From NCBI RefSeq assembly GCF_037440165.1, contig NZ_JBBIUQ010000004.1, positions 115,207-179,206 of the forward strand: a stretch of 64,000 bases of DNA, written 5' to 3'. Shown one piece after another: positions 1-8,482 of the stretch. The DNA is from Ignavibacterium sp037440165. GTDB taxonomy: Bacteria; Bacteroidota; Ignavibacteria; Ignavibacteriales; Ignavibacteriaceae. Every line of letters starts with the position of its first letter. Position 1 is the first letter of the stretch. Under the pieces are notes generated by a model. It had not been told where the DNA came from. It worked only from the letters and a program-made list of their open reading frames with translations, and made no database searches. A program made the position numbers and the translations under genes.

Positions 1-2
1 GG

Positions 3-1646
3 ATGTATTCAACATATTTTGGAAGTATTAATACTGGGTCAGTTGATTATGAGCAATGCTTACAAATAATTTCTGACTTAAACAATGATGGTCACGAAGA
101 TGTTGTGATTGGTACAGGTGGTGGTAATGAATTTGTTTATGCACTGAACGGATTAACTGGTGAAGTTCTTTGGGAATTTGGAAATTCATCAACTACTGAT
201 GATGGTGATATTATGGGATTGGATGTTAAACGCGACTTCACTGGAGATGGAATTCCAGATGTTCTTTGCACTGCAAGTGGAAATGAATTTGTTGGTTCAG
301 GAAGATTTTCAATTTACTTACTTAATGGCGCTAATGGTCAGGTGGTATGGAGAATAAATCAACAGCCTGAGCAAAAACTTAAATACATGGTTGCATCAAC
401 AGATGCAGGTGGTGCTGCTGGTTCAAGAGTCGGAACATTAAATGAAGTAATCGGATTTAATCCAGCCGGCTCAATTCTTTGGGTTTTCCAAACTTCAGGA
501 ACACCTTGGACTGTAAAAGAAATTTCAGATATTGGGGGCATATCTGGCTCAGATGTCGTGGTTGGTACCACTACGGGAAGAATATATGTTCTTGATGGTA
601 ATTCAGGTCAACAACTTTGGCAGACGAATATTGGTAATGTATTTATTGAAGACCTCAGAGTAACACCTGATATGAATAATTCAGGATTTCCTGATATTCT
701 TGTTAGTGGTATCAGTTCAAATATTTTCTTGCTCGAAGGTTCAATTGGAAATGTAATTTGGCAAAATTATACTGGTGGGAATATACTTGGAAAAGATATT
801 TTGGGTGATTTAACCGCAGATGGCTATCCTGAATTTGGCTCTGCTTCACTTAATAATCTTGTACATATTTATGATGGAAGAGACGGACAAATAAAATTTC
901 AGTATGCATTAGGCAGTGGAGGAACTTCAACCGCAGCTGAGCATGTTGTTGATCTTGATGACATAGATGGAAATCTCAGCAGTGAATTTGTTGCTTGCTC
1001 GAGAGATGGAAGAGTAATCTGTTTTTCTGGTGGAACGGATGTTATACCAGTCGAACTTGCTGCTTTCTCAGCTTCAGTTAATGGAAACGATGTGAATTTG
1101 TCCTGGACTACAGCAACGGAAATAAATAACCGTGGATTTGAGATTCAGCGTTCTGTCAAATCTGATGATATGAAAAATCTTAAATGGGAAACTGTTGGAT
1201 TTGTAAAAGGGAATGGTACAACAACAGAACCTCATCAATATTCATTTGTGGATAAAAATCTGTCAGTCGGTTTTTATTCTTACAGATTAAAACAAGTCGA
1301 TTTTGACGGTGCATCTGAATATTCAAATCAGATTGATATTGAGATTACAATACCTGAAAAATTTGCTCTTGAACAGAATTATCCGAATCCATTTAATCCA
1401 ACAACTAAGATAAAATGGCAAGCTCCAGTTAGCGGTAAACAGACACTCATAGTTTATGATATTTTGGGTAATGAAGTAGCCACACTTTTGGATGAGTACC
1501 GTGAAGCAGGCAGATATGAAATTGTATTTGATGCAAGTAAGTTTCAACTTTCAAGTGGAGTTTATTTTTATAAATTAGTTATTTCTGCTTCAGGTAATTA
1601 TTCGAGTGACCACAATGCAGTAAGGAAATTTATTTTGATGAAATAG
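3..1646 (+). CDS. T9SS-exported beta-propeller protein, 5' partial
   Basis: The reading frame is open from the window edge and there is no signal peptide, so the true start probably lies upstream; 547 residues are visible. Residues about 15-345 are repeated blades with FG-GAP/PQQ-like motifs (DLNNDGHEDVVIGTG, LNGLTGEVLWEFG, LDGNSGQQLWQTN), the pattern of a secreted beta-propeller. About 350-445 is an Fn3-like beta-sandwich linker (VELAAFSASVNGNDVNLSW). The last 90 residues are a type A T9SS sorting domain with the NYPNPFNPTT motif, ending KFILMK. By family knowledge such proteins are exported, cleaved and attached at the cell surface or released. The ligand or substrate cannot be read from the sequence. 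Confidence 0.85.
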   Translation: MYSTYFGSINTGSVDYEQCLQIISDLNNDGHEDVVIGTGGGNEFVYALNGLTGEVLWEFGNSSTTDDGDIMGLDVKRDFTGDGIPDVLCTASGNEFVGSGRFSIYLLNGANGQVVWRINQQPEQKLKYMVASTDAGGAAGSRVGTLNEVIGFNPAGSILWVFQTSGTPWTVKEISDIGGISGSDVVVGTTTGRIYVLDGNSGQQLWQTNIGNVFIEDLRVTPDMNNSGFPDILVSGISSNIFLLEGSIGNVIWQNYTGGNILGKDILGDLTADGYPEFGSASLNNLVHIYDGRDGQIKFQYALGSGGTSTAAEHVVDLDDIDGNLSSEFVACSRDGRVICFSGGTDVIPVELAAFSASVNGNDVNLSWTTATEINNRGFEIQRSVKSDDMKNLKWETVGFVKGNGTTTEPHQYSFVDKNLSVGFYSYRLKQVDFDGASEYSNQIDIEITIPEKFALEQNYPNPFNPTTKIKWQAPVSGKQTLIVYDILGNEVATLLDEYREAGRYEIVFDASKFQLSSGVYFYKLVISASGNYSSDHNAVRKFILMK

Positions 1647-1795
1647 TTAGTTTCACTGAGATTAGAATTCTGTTTGAAAAACTACTCGTTTGAGTATGAT
1701 ATACTGATTATTTTCTTCCCCCGACTATTGTATTCTTACTACTCTGTTCAAAATATTAATTAATTGTTTTTATTAAAAATTTTATTGGAGGCAGT

Positions 1796-2059
1796 ATGAC
1801 TTTAAGAAAAAGAGCTTTTGGTCTTTCAATTGGGGTAGTAATGGGATTATCAGTTATGCTTTTAACATGGATTCTCTTGTTAAGAAATTCACCAGGTGAA
1901 ATAATGTCAAAATTGAATTCGGTTTTTCTAGGTTATAGTTACAGTTGGGGAGGAGGAGTAATTGGATTTATCTGGGGATTAATCTTTGGATTTATTCTGG
2001 GAGTATTAATCGCCTGGTTATATGACTTCTTCTGCAAAATGCTCTATAAAGAAAAGTAA
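1796..2059 (+). CDS. small holin-like membrane protein
   Basis: 87 residues with two hydrophobic helices (about 9-29 and 54-76) joined by a short polar loop, and a basic C-terminus. A strong GGAGG ribosome binding site sits 8 bases before the ATG. The glycine-rich second helix (GGGVIGFIWGLIFGFILGVL) resembles small proteins often labelled bacteriophage holin in environmental Bacteroidota/Ignavibacteriota genomes. No endolysin or other phage gene is nearby, so a lysis role is unsupported; a resident small inner-membrane protein of unknown function is the safer reading. Confidence 0.6.
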   Translation: MTLRKRAFGLSIGVVMGLSVMLLTWILLLRNSPGEIMSKLNSVFLGYSYSWGGGVIGFIWGLIFGFILGVLIAWLYDFFCKMLYKEK

Positions 2060-2088
2060 ATTTTCTTTTAGTTTTATTCTTTTTAATT

Positions 2089-2142
2089 ACAAACCTGAGT
2101 TCGTAATTTATCGGAAAAATTTTGAAAACGTCTCAGGTTTGT
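2089..2142 (+). terminator. imperfect terminator-like hairpin
   Basis: Eleven-base perfect arms (ACAAACCTGAG at 2089-2099, CTCAGGTTTGT at 2132-2142) enclose a 32-base loop just after the holin-like gene and before pcrA. There is no clean T-tract, so it may be a weak terminator or another hairpin. The rest of the 2060-2311 gap shows nothing else I can name. Confidence 0.35.
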
Positions 2143-2311
2143 TCATTGAAATGATAAAATTGTAAATCGATTGAAATTACGCTTCTTAATTTGTCTTCTT
2201 AATGATTTAAGAAATTCACTTACCTTACTGATAAATTGTCTTTATAATCGTATCATTAATCTTTATATTTGCACCTGTTTTTAATAAAAATTATACGGAA
2301 GCAAGGATAAT

Positions 2312-4495
2312 ATGAGCTTATTCAAAGATGAATTAAATCCCGCCCAAATTGCAGCAGTTGAATATATTGATGGTCCTCAAATAATTATAGCTGGTGCTGG
2401 TTCGGGTAAAACAAGAGTTCTTACTTATAAAATTACTTATTTGCTAAAAAAGAATTTTAAGCCTGAATCAATTCTCGCACTTACCTTTACCAACAAAGCG
2501 GCAAATGAAATGAAGGAGAGAATTAAAGAGCTTGTTCCCAAGAAGGCAGATTCTCTCTGGATGGGTACTTTCCATTCAATCTTTGCAAAGATTTTAAGAA
2601 TTGAATCAAAGCATATTAACTACAAGAGCAACTTTTCAATCTATGATACGATTGACTCACTTTCTCTGGTTCAAAATATAATGACTGATTTAAATATTGA
2701 TCAGGATAAGTTTCAGGCCGGTGCAATTCGTCATCGTATTAGTTTTGTTAAGAATCATATGATTACACCCGAAGAATATCGCAAAAATTTTGTTAAATCT
2801 TTTTTTGATGAAAAAGTTGCAGATGTATTTGAACAGTATGAAAAAAAATTATTTGCTTTCAACGCAATGGATTTTGATGACCTTCTTCTGAAACCAATTT
2901 TATTATTTAATGAAAAGCCTGCAATCCTGAAAAAGTATCGCTCTATGTTCGAATTTGTGTTGGTAGATGAATTTCAGGATACCAATAAAGCGCAGTATGA
3001 GTTACTTAAAATTCTTGTTCCTAAAAATGGACTAATTTCAGTAGTTGGTGATGATGCTCAAAGTATATACAGCTGGCGCGGAGCTCAGGTCAGCAATATG
3101 CAGGATTTTCAGAAAGATTTTTCTAAAGTAAAAATCTTTAAACTTGAGCAGAACTACCGCTCAACAAAAATAATTCTTAAATCTTCCGACTCTGTAATTA
3201 AAAATAATCCTAATCAGCTTAAAAAAACTTTATGGACTGATAATGAAGAAGGAGAGCCGATTGTTTTATTAAAATGTGCAGACGAAAAAGATGAAGCTGC
3301 TCAGATTGCAAAATACATCAAACAGGAAACATCAAAGAAAAAACTTTCATTCAAAGATTTCGCTATTCTTTACAGAACAAATGCTCAATCACGAGCAATG
3401 GAAGATGTTTTTCGCCGAGAAAAAATTCCTTACATAATCATTGGTGGCGTTGAATTTTATAAAAGAAAAGAAGTTAAAGATGTTATTGCGTATCTGAGAA
3501 TAATTTCAAACCCTAATGATGAAGAAAGTTTATTAAGGATAATGAACTTTCCTCAGCGGGGAATTGGTAATACAACAATCGTTCGAATGCTCGCTTTTGC
3601 CAAGAGACATAATCTCACATTATTCCAGACAATGACACGAGTGTTTGAAGTAATTGATATCAAAGAAAGAATTCAGAAAAATGTAAAACACTTTAAAATA
3701 CTTCTCGATAAGTACATTGGACTTAAAGATAAATTATCAATTGGCGAACTAACCAGAGCTTTAATAGATGAACTTGATATTATTAAAATGTTCAAGGAAG
3801 ATAACACTCCTGAATCACTGCAGAGAATGGAAAATGTAAATCAACTTATTGCCTGGATTACAGATTATTCGAATGAAAACAAAGAGGTAATGCTTGAACA
3901 GTTTTTAGAAGAAGTTTCACTTATTTCTGACATTGATAACTACTCTGAAGATAAAAATGCTGTTGCAATGTTGACATTCCACAGCGCCAAAGGACTTGAA
4001 TGGCCAGTAGTTTTTGTTACAGGATGTGAAGAGGATATCTTTCCAATTGCACCAAAATTCAGTCAGGATACTTCTGTTGAAGAAGAAAGAAGATTATTTT
4101 ATGTTGCTTTAACAAGAGCGCAGAAAAAAGTTTATATTACACATGCAAGAAGTCGTTATCGTTTCGGTGAAGTTGCCTATCAAAGCCGGTCAAGATTTAT
4201 TGATGAACTTGATTCTTCAACTTACAAAGAAGTTAATGGCGGGTTGGGAAGAAAAGGTAACCGCAAAACCAAAAAAGAACTTTATTATGAATATTTCCGG
4301 AATGTAGATTATGAAAATTTCAATCAGGAAGGTGCCACTTTAAAACCAGGCAGCAGAGTTATGCATGATAAATTTGGACTTGGACGTGTAGTCGATGTAG
4401 TTGGAAGCGGTGATATGCAGAAAGCTATTGTGCATTTTGAAGGAAATAATGTTAAACAATTAATGCTTAAATTTGCAAAGCTAAAAGTTCTATAA
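2312..4495 (+). CDS. pcrA: ATP-dependent DNA helicase, UvrD/PcrA family
   Basis: Superfamily 1A 3'-5' DNA helicase of 727 residues, normal length for UvrD/PcrA, acting in excision repair, mismatch repair and removal of proteins from DNA. Motifs are complete and in order: Q-motif region LNPAQIAAVEY, Walker A GAGSGKT (about 28-34), LTFTNKAA (Ia), VLVDEFQDTN (II), GDDAQSIYSWRGA (III), LEQNYRS (IV), LTFHSAKGLEWPVVF (V) and RRLFYVALTRA (VI). The C-terminal GSRVMHDKFGLGRVV segment is the Tudor-like tail typical of PcrA/UvrD. The start is the ATG preceded by AAGG. It is followed 40 bases later by a phosphofructokinase on the same strand. Confidence 0.95.
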   Translation: MSLFKDELNPAQIAAVEYIDGPQIIIAGAGSGKTRVLTYKITYLLKKNFKPESILALTFTNKAANEMKERIKELVPKKADSLWMGTFHSIFAKILRIESKHINYKSNFSIYDTIDSLSLVQNIMTDLNIDQDKFQAGAIRHRISFVKNHMITPEEYRKNFVKSFFDEKVADVFEQYEKKLFAFNAMDFDDLLLKPILLFNEKPAILKKYRSMFEFVLVDEFQDTNKAQYELLKILVPKNGLISVVGDDAQSIYSWRGAQVSNMQDFQKDFSKVKIFKLEQNYRSTKIILKSSDSVIKNNPNQLKKTLWTDNEEGEPIVLLKCADEKDEAAQIAKYIKQETSKKKLSFKDFAILYRTNAQSRAMEDVFRREKIPYIIIGGVEFYKRKEVKDVIAYLRIISNPNDEESLLRIMNFPQRGIGNTTIVRMLAFAKRHNLTLFQTMTRVFEVIDIKERIQKNVKHFKILLDKYIGLKDKLSIGELTRALIDELDIIKMFKEDNTPESLQRMENVNQLIAWITDYSNENKEVMLEQFLEEVSLISDIDNYSEDKNAVAMLTFHSAKGLEWPVVFVTGCEEDIFPIAPKFSQDTSVEEERRLFYVALTRAQKKVYITHARSRYRFGEVAYQSRSRFIDELDSSTYKEVNGGLGRKGNRKTKKELYYEYFRNVDYENFNQEGATLKPGSRVMHDKFGLGRVVDVVGSGDMQKAIVHFEGNNVKQLMLKFAKLKVL

Positions 4496-4535
4496 AACTT
4501 TAAAGGAATAAATTTACTTTTGTGGAGATGGAATT

Positions 4536-5924
4536 ATGACAACCGCGCCTAAAAAACTTGCAATACTTGTTGGAGGTGGTCCTGCACCAGGAATAAATAG
4601 TGTTATTGGTGCTGCGACAATTCGTGCAGCAGTTGAAGGTATTGAAGTTCTTGGTATTAAAGATGGCTTCCAGTGGATTATGGAAGGAGATATTACGCGT
4701 GTAAAAGAACTTACTATTCATAATGTAAGTAGAATTCACTTCAGAGGTGGTTCATACATCGGAATTTCAAGAGCAAATCCAACCAAGGATAAAAAACATC
4801 TTGAGAATACTGTCACTTCTTTACTAAGACTTAATGTTGATAAACTTATCACAATCGGAGGTGATGATACTGCATATAGTGCGTTAAAAGTAAATGAAAT
4901 GGCTGCAGGAAGAATTAAGGTTGTTCATGTTCCCAAGACAATTGATAACGATCTGGATTTACCTCATGGTATTCCAACTTTTGGATTTCAGACTGCCAGA
5001 CACATTGGTGTTGATATTGTTAAAAACCTAATGGTTGATGCTCAAACTACTTCAAGATGGTACTTTGTTATTTCGATGGGAAGAAAAGCTGGACATCTTG
5101 CATTAGGAATTGGCAAAGCAACTGGTGCAACTCTTACTTTAATACCAGAGGAGTTCACTGGTAAAGAAATTAAACTTAGTCATATTGTAGATATTCTCGT
5201 TGGTGCAATAATTAAAAGACTGAGCTATGGAAGACCTGATGGAGTAGCTATTATTGCAGAAGGTTTAGTCGAACAATTAAATCCTGCTGATTTAGAAGAT
5301 CTTGTTACTGTTGAAAGAGATGCTCACGATAACATTAGAATAGCTGAGATTAATTTTGGTGAAATTCTGAAAGCAAAAGTCCAGGAAAGACTAAAACAAT
5401 TTGGACTTAAAACTACTATTGTTGCTAAAAACATCGGTTACGAACTGCGATGTGCTGATCCAATACCATTTGATATGGAATATACAAGAGACTTAGGTTT
5501 TGCAGCTTCACAATTCATTCTCAGTGGTGGCAGCGGAGCGATGGTTTCTATTCAGAACGGAAGATTTGTTCCACTTTACTTCAATGAAATTCTCGATCCA
5601 AAAACTAAAAGAACAAAAGTTAGAATGGTTGATCCATCATCAGAATCATTTTACATTGCAAGAAGATATATGCTCAGACTTAATCAGGCAGATTTCGATG
5701 ATCCACATGAATTAGCAAAGCTTGCTGCGACTGCTGGAATCTCAATTGATGAATTCAAAAATCAATTTTATTATTTGATGGAGAATGATTTGCTTTACAA
5801 ATTTATTAAAGAAGGAAAAATTGAATTGGCATCTCAGGATAGCAATTGGGCGTATAATCCACCAGTAGCTTCAAGCGATTCAGAAAATGAGCTAAATGGC
5901 CAGGAGATGCTTCCCAATTTGTAA
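4536..5924 (+). CDS. PPi-type 6-phosphofructokinase
   Basis: 462-residue phosphofructokinase: phosphorylates fructose 6-phosphate to the 1,6-bisphosphate in glycolysis. Family motifs are ILVGGGPAPGINSVI at the N-terminus, GGDDTAYSA (phosphoryl donor loop), PKTIDNDLDLP (catalytic TIDND) and MGRKAGHLALGIG. The Asp in GGDDT together with Lys in PKTIDND is the pair that marks pyrophosphate-dependent enzymes (Gly/Gly in E. coli ATP-PFK), so a reversible PPi-dependent enzyme is predicted. It is longer than the second PFK of this window (62150-63247), with about 60 extra C-terminal residues rich in acidic residues. A clear terminator follows. Confidence 0.88.
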   Translation: MTTAPKKLAILVGGGPAPGINSVIGAATIRAAVEGIEVLGIKDGFQWIMEGDITRVKELTIHNVSRIHFRGGSYIGISRANPTKDKKHLENTVTSLLRLNVDKLITIGGDDTAYSALKVNEMAAGRIKVVHVPKTIDNDLDLPHGIPTFGFQTARHIGVDIVKNLMVDAQTTSRWYFVISMGRKAGHLALGIGKATGATLTLIPEEFTGKEIKLSHIVDILVGAIIKRLSYGRPDGVAIIAEGLVEQLNPADLEDLVTVERDAHDNIRIAEINFGEILKAKVQERLKQFGLKTTIVAKNIGYELRCADPIPFDMEYTRDLGFAASQFILSGGSGAMVSIQNGRFVPLYFNEILDPKTKRTKVRMVDPSSESFYIARRYMLRLNQADFDDPHELAKLAATAGISIDEFKNQFYYLMENDLLYKFIKEGKIELASQDSNWAYNPPVASSDSENELNGQEMLPNL

Positions 5925-5944
5925 GAAAATATTAATTTATTGAG

Positions 5945-5970
5945 AAGCCCCGTTTTTTAGGGGCTTTTTT
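5945..5970 (+). terminator. rho-independent terminator
   Basis: Seven-base stem AAGCCCC/GGGGCTT with an eight-base loop, followed by a run of T. It lies just after the PPi-type PFK stop codon and separates it from the convergent metS/metP pair. Confidence 0.9.
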
Positions 5971-5972
5971 AT

Positions 5973-6080
5973 TTACGAATTATTTCCCTTAAGTACTTTG
6001 TAAAAACAAAATACAATAAGACTTAGAATTACTCCCCAGGCCAAAATTAAAAATATCCATCCTTCAGTTGTCATTGCCAT
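5973..6080 (-). CDS. metS: MetS-like NSS transporter small subunit, 35 aa
   Basis: A 35-residue ORF encodes one hydrophobic helix in the context MTTEGWIFLILAWGVILS, then LIVFCFYKVL and a short polar tail. This matches the small MetS-type subunit that accompanies NSS-family transporters such as corynebacterial MetPS. Its ATG overlaps the stop codon of the transporter gene by one base (TAATG), and a GGAG ribosome binding site lies inside the end of that gene, so translation is probably coupled. It is expected in the inner membrane in complex with the transporter. Identification rests on helix sequence and position; I am fairly sure. Confidence 0.82.
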   Translation of the reverse strand: MAMTTEGWIFLILAWGVILSLIVFCFYKVLKGNNS

Positions 6081-7636
6081 TAGAAAATCTCCTTTCTGTT
6101 ATTCCACGCTTTATTCACCAGCCAGATAATTCCACCGAACAAAACTAACATCAAAATTCTTGCACCCCAGATATAAGGCACATTTTCAGGCTCAGCATTT
6201 TTCAATAAAAGAGTTGGCAATGCATTCTGTACAAACCACCAAATCATAATTCCTGCGAGTATCAGTGGAGTGATGTATTTCATTATGTAATAAAATATTC
6301 TTGGAATTTTAATATCACCGCCATCATTCATTTCTTTCCAAGCTTTATCAGCTCCAAAAACCCACATAAACAAAATCGTTTCTATCAAAGCGAAAACAAC
6401 TAATCCAAAAGTTCCAGCCCAATAATCCATTTCGTCTAAAAATCCATATTTTAGAAAGAAGACAACGAATTGAACTGAAATTATTACTACAGCAGCTAAT
6501 GTTAATACAGCTTTTCTTCTGTCCATTCCAAATTCATCTTCAAGAAATGCAACTATTGGTTGACCCATCGCCACTGATGAAGTTATTCCCGCAAAGAATA
6601 AAAGCAGAAACCAAAGAAAACCAAAAATTTCTCCAAGTGGAAGATGAACACTGCCAAAGATTGCTGGCATTGCAACAAAACCAAGATTAAACGATCCCCC
6701 CTGAGCAATAACTTTAGTCATATCAAGTCCAAAGAAAGCAACAGAAACTGGTATGGCAATAGATGCACCCAAAACAACTTCAGCAAATTCATTTGTTGAT
6801 GCTGTTGTTAATGCAGAAAGTGCAATATCATCTTTTGGTTTAAGATAACTTGCATAGGCGTGGATTGTTCCCATCCCTACAGAAAGCGTGAAGAAAATTT
6901 GCCCTGCTGCAGCTAACCAGATTACTGGATTTCCCAATTGGTTAAAATCCGGATTCCAGATGAAAGCAAAACCATTCTCAACTGAGTTATCGGGTAAAGA
7001 AGGATCCGGAGTTCCTAAAGTTATAACCCGAATGACAAGTATTATAGCGAAGAGAAATAACAATGGCATTGCAATCTTTGCAAGTCTCTCAATTCCTTGT
7101 GCAATTCCCCGATAAAGAATGTAGAAATTAATGCTGAAAGTTAAAAGCATAAGTAAGTAAGCCGTCCAGATTGTCGAAAAAGTATTTGACTCGGTTACGC
7201 CCTGATAACTTGAAAGAAAGTTCGGCATTGTCTGAACAGTTTCATTTGAGAAAAATCCCAGAATAGAAAAAATACTGAAGCCAAGAGTCCAGGATTCGAT
7301 ATAAGTATAATAGATAAGAATTGTTAGTGAAATGAATAAACCGAATGAACCAAGATATTTTGCTAGTTTATTTTTCCAGAGAACATCAAACATTCCTGGT
7401 GCACTTCCATGCTTATATTTACCGCCATGTCTTCCGATGCCCCATTCAATCCACATTAAGGGAATACCAAGTAAAATAAAAAAGATAAAGTAGGGAATCA
7501 TAAAAGCACCGCCGCCATTTTCTGCTGCCTGAACTGGAAATCTTAAAAAATTTCCTAAACCAACTGCATTGCCGGCAACTGCTAAAATTAGTCCGATTCT
7601 AGTTCCCCATTGTTCTCTTTCACCAGAATTTGCCAT
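6080..7636 (-). CDS. metP: sodium-dependent NSS family transporter, MetP-like
   Basis: Neurotransmitter:sodium symporter family protein, about 518 residues with roughly 12 membrane helices; imports an amino acid with Na+. The signature first helix is visible: GLILAVAGNAVGLGNFLRFPVQAAENGGGAFMIPY, including the unwound NAVGLGN segment that binds Na+ and substrate in LeuT. The frame opens at 7684, but the ATG at 7636 has an excellent GGAGG 4-5 bases upstream and begins MANSGEREQWGTR, the usual start, so I place the gene there. The adjacent metS-like gene supports a MetP-type two-subunit system, for which methionine and alanine are known substrates; the actual substrate is not readable. Confidence 0.9.
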   Translation of the reverse strand: MANSGEREQWGTRIGLILAVAGNAVGLGNFLRFPVQAAENGGGAFMIPYFIFFILLGIPLMWIEWGIGRHGGKYKHGSAPGMFDVLWKNKLAKYLGSFGLFISLTILIYYTYIESWTLGFSIFSILGFFSNETVQTMPNFLSSYQGVTESNTFSTIWTAYLLMLLTFSINFYILYRGIAQGIERLAKIAMPLLFLFAIILVIRVITLGTPDPSLPDNSVENGFAFIWNPDFNQLGNPVIWLAAAGQIFFTLSVGMGTIHAYASYLKPKDDIALSALTTASTNEFAEVVLGASIAIPVSVAFFGLDMTKVIAQGGSFNLGFVAMPAIFGSVHLPLGEIFGFLWFLLLFFAGITSSVAMGQPIVAFLEDEFGMDRRKAVLTLAAVVIISVQFVVFFLKYGFLDEMDYWAGTFGLVVFALIETILFMWVFGADKAWKEMNDGGDIKIPRIFYYIMKYITPLILAGIMIWWFVQNALPTLLLKNAEPENVPYIWGARILMLVLFGGIIWLVNKAWNNRKEIF

Positions 7637-7821
7637 TGAACCTCCGGTTTTTGAAGAATAAAAATTTTGCGTGTTGAATATCACTACTTTAAACTAATTT
7701 TTCAAATCAGATAAAATTTTTTAGTAGAAATTTCTTTAAAGATACAACTCACAAAATTTAATTTCTTATTCATCAATTATTTATTAAATTTACTGCGAAT
7801 AAAAAAATAATGGAGAAGCCC

Positions 7822-8463
7822 ATGCCAAAAAATTTTGTTAGCAATAAAGATGAAACTGTAAGGATGTTTAAAAATGATTTTCTTGAAGCATTATCCCGAG
7901 TACATCCCTCGGTTCCGTTAATTATTTATCTTCCCGTTGTAATTTATGTGCTTTACATCTCAGCAGCTGATTATTCTTTTTCTTTTTTCACTATTGCCGG
8001 ATTATTTGTATTCGGTTTGTTTATCTGGACAATCACTGAATATGTTTTACATAAATTTGTTTTTCACTTTAAACCTAAAAGTCAGCTTGGTGAAAAACTT
8101 CATTTTATTTTTCACGGCGTTCATCACGATTATCCAAGTGATTCAAGAAGACTTGTAATGCCTCCTTCGGTCTCAGTTCCTTTGGCTCTTTTATTCTTTT
8201 TCCTTTTTCAGTTTCTCATTGGAAATAGTTATATCTATCCGTTCTTTGCAGGATTTTTAGTCGGATATTTGTTCTACGATTTAACTCATTATGCAATTCA
8301 TCATTTTAATATGCACAGCGAAATCTGGCTCGAAATTAAAAATCATCATATGCGTCATCATTATCTTGATCCAAACAAAGGATTTGGTGTAAGCTCTCCA
8401 ATATGGGATATTATTTTTGGCACTAACTTCAGGTTAAAGAAAGAAGAACAGAAAGCAAATTAA
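7822..8463 (+). CDS. fatty acid hydroxylase / sterol desaturase family
   Basis: Membrane-bound di-iron hydroxylase of about 213 residues with four hydrophobic helices. The histidine clusters are complete: EYVLHKFVFH, FHGVHHDYPSD, YDLTHYAIHHF and KNHHMRHHY, in the spacing of the FA2H/Scs7 group that 2-hydroxylates fatty acids or sphingolipid acyl chains. The frame has ATGs at 7810 and 7822; the second has GGAG at 7812-7815 at proper spacing, so I prefer 7822. It is divergent from metP with a 185-base intergenic region. A lipid-modifying role in the envelope is likely; the exact substrate is inference. Confidence 0.85.
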   Translation: MPKNFVSNKDETVRMFKNDFLEALSRVHPSVPLIIYLPVVIYVLYISAADYSFSFFTIAGLFVFGLFIWTITEYVLHKFVFHFKPKSQLGEKLHFIFHGVHHDYPSDSRRLVMPPSVSVPLALLFFFLFQFLIGNSYIYPFFAGFLVGYLFYDLTHYAIHHFNMHSEIWLEIKNHHMRHHYLDPNKGFGVSSPIWDIIFGTNFRLKKEEQKAN

Positions 8464-8482
8464 TTTTTAGCAGACTTAAACA

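Noticed and set aside
1323..1547. Minus-strand ORF inside the first T9SS protein
   Set aside because: It lies entirely antisense to a well-supported coding region with clear motifs, as do the other overlapping frames in the window.
1796..2059. Prophage remnant because of the holin-like protein
   Set aside because: No other phage gene nearby; the family is common as a lone small membrane protein.
2264..2271. TATATTTG before pcrA as a Bacteroidota-type promoter
   Set aside because: The upstream TTTG element is not at the expected 19-20 base spacing.
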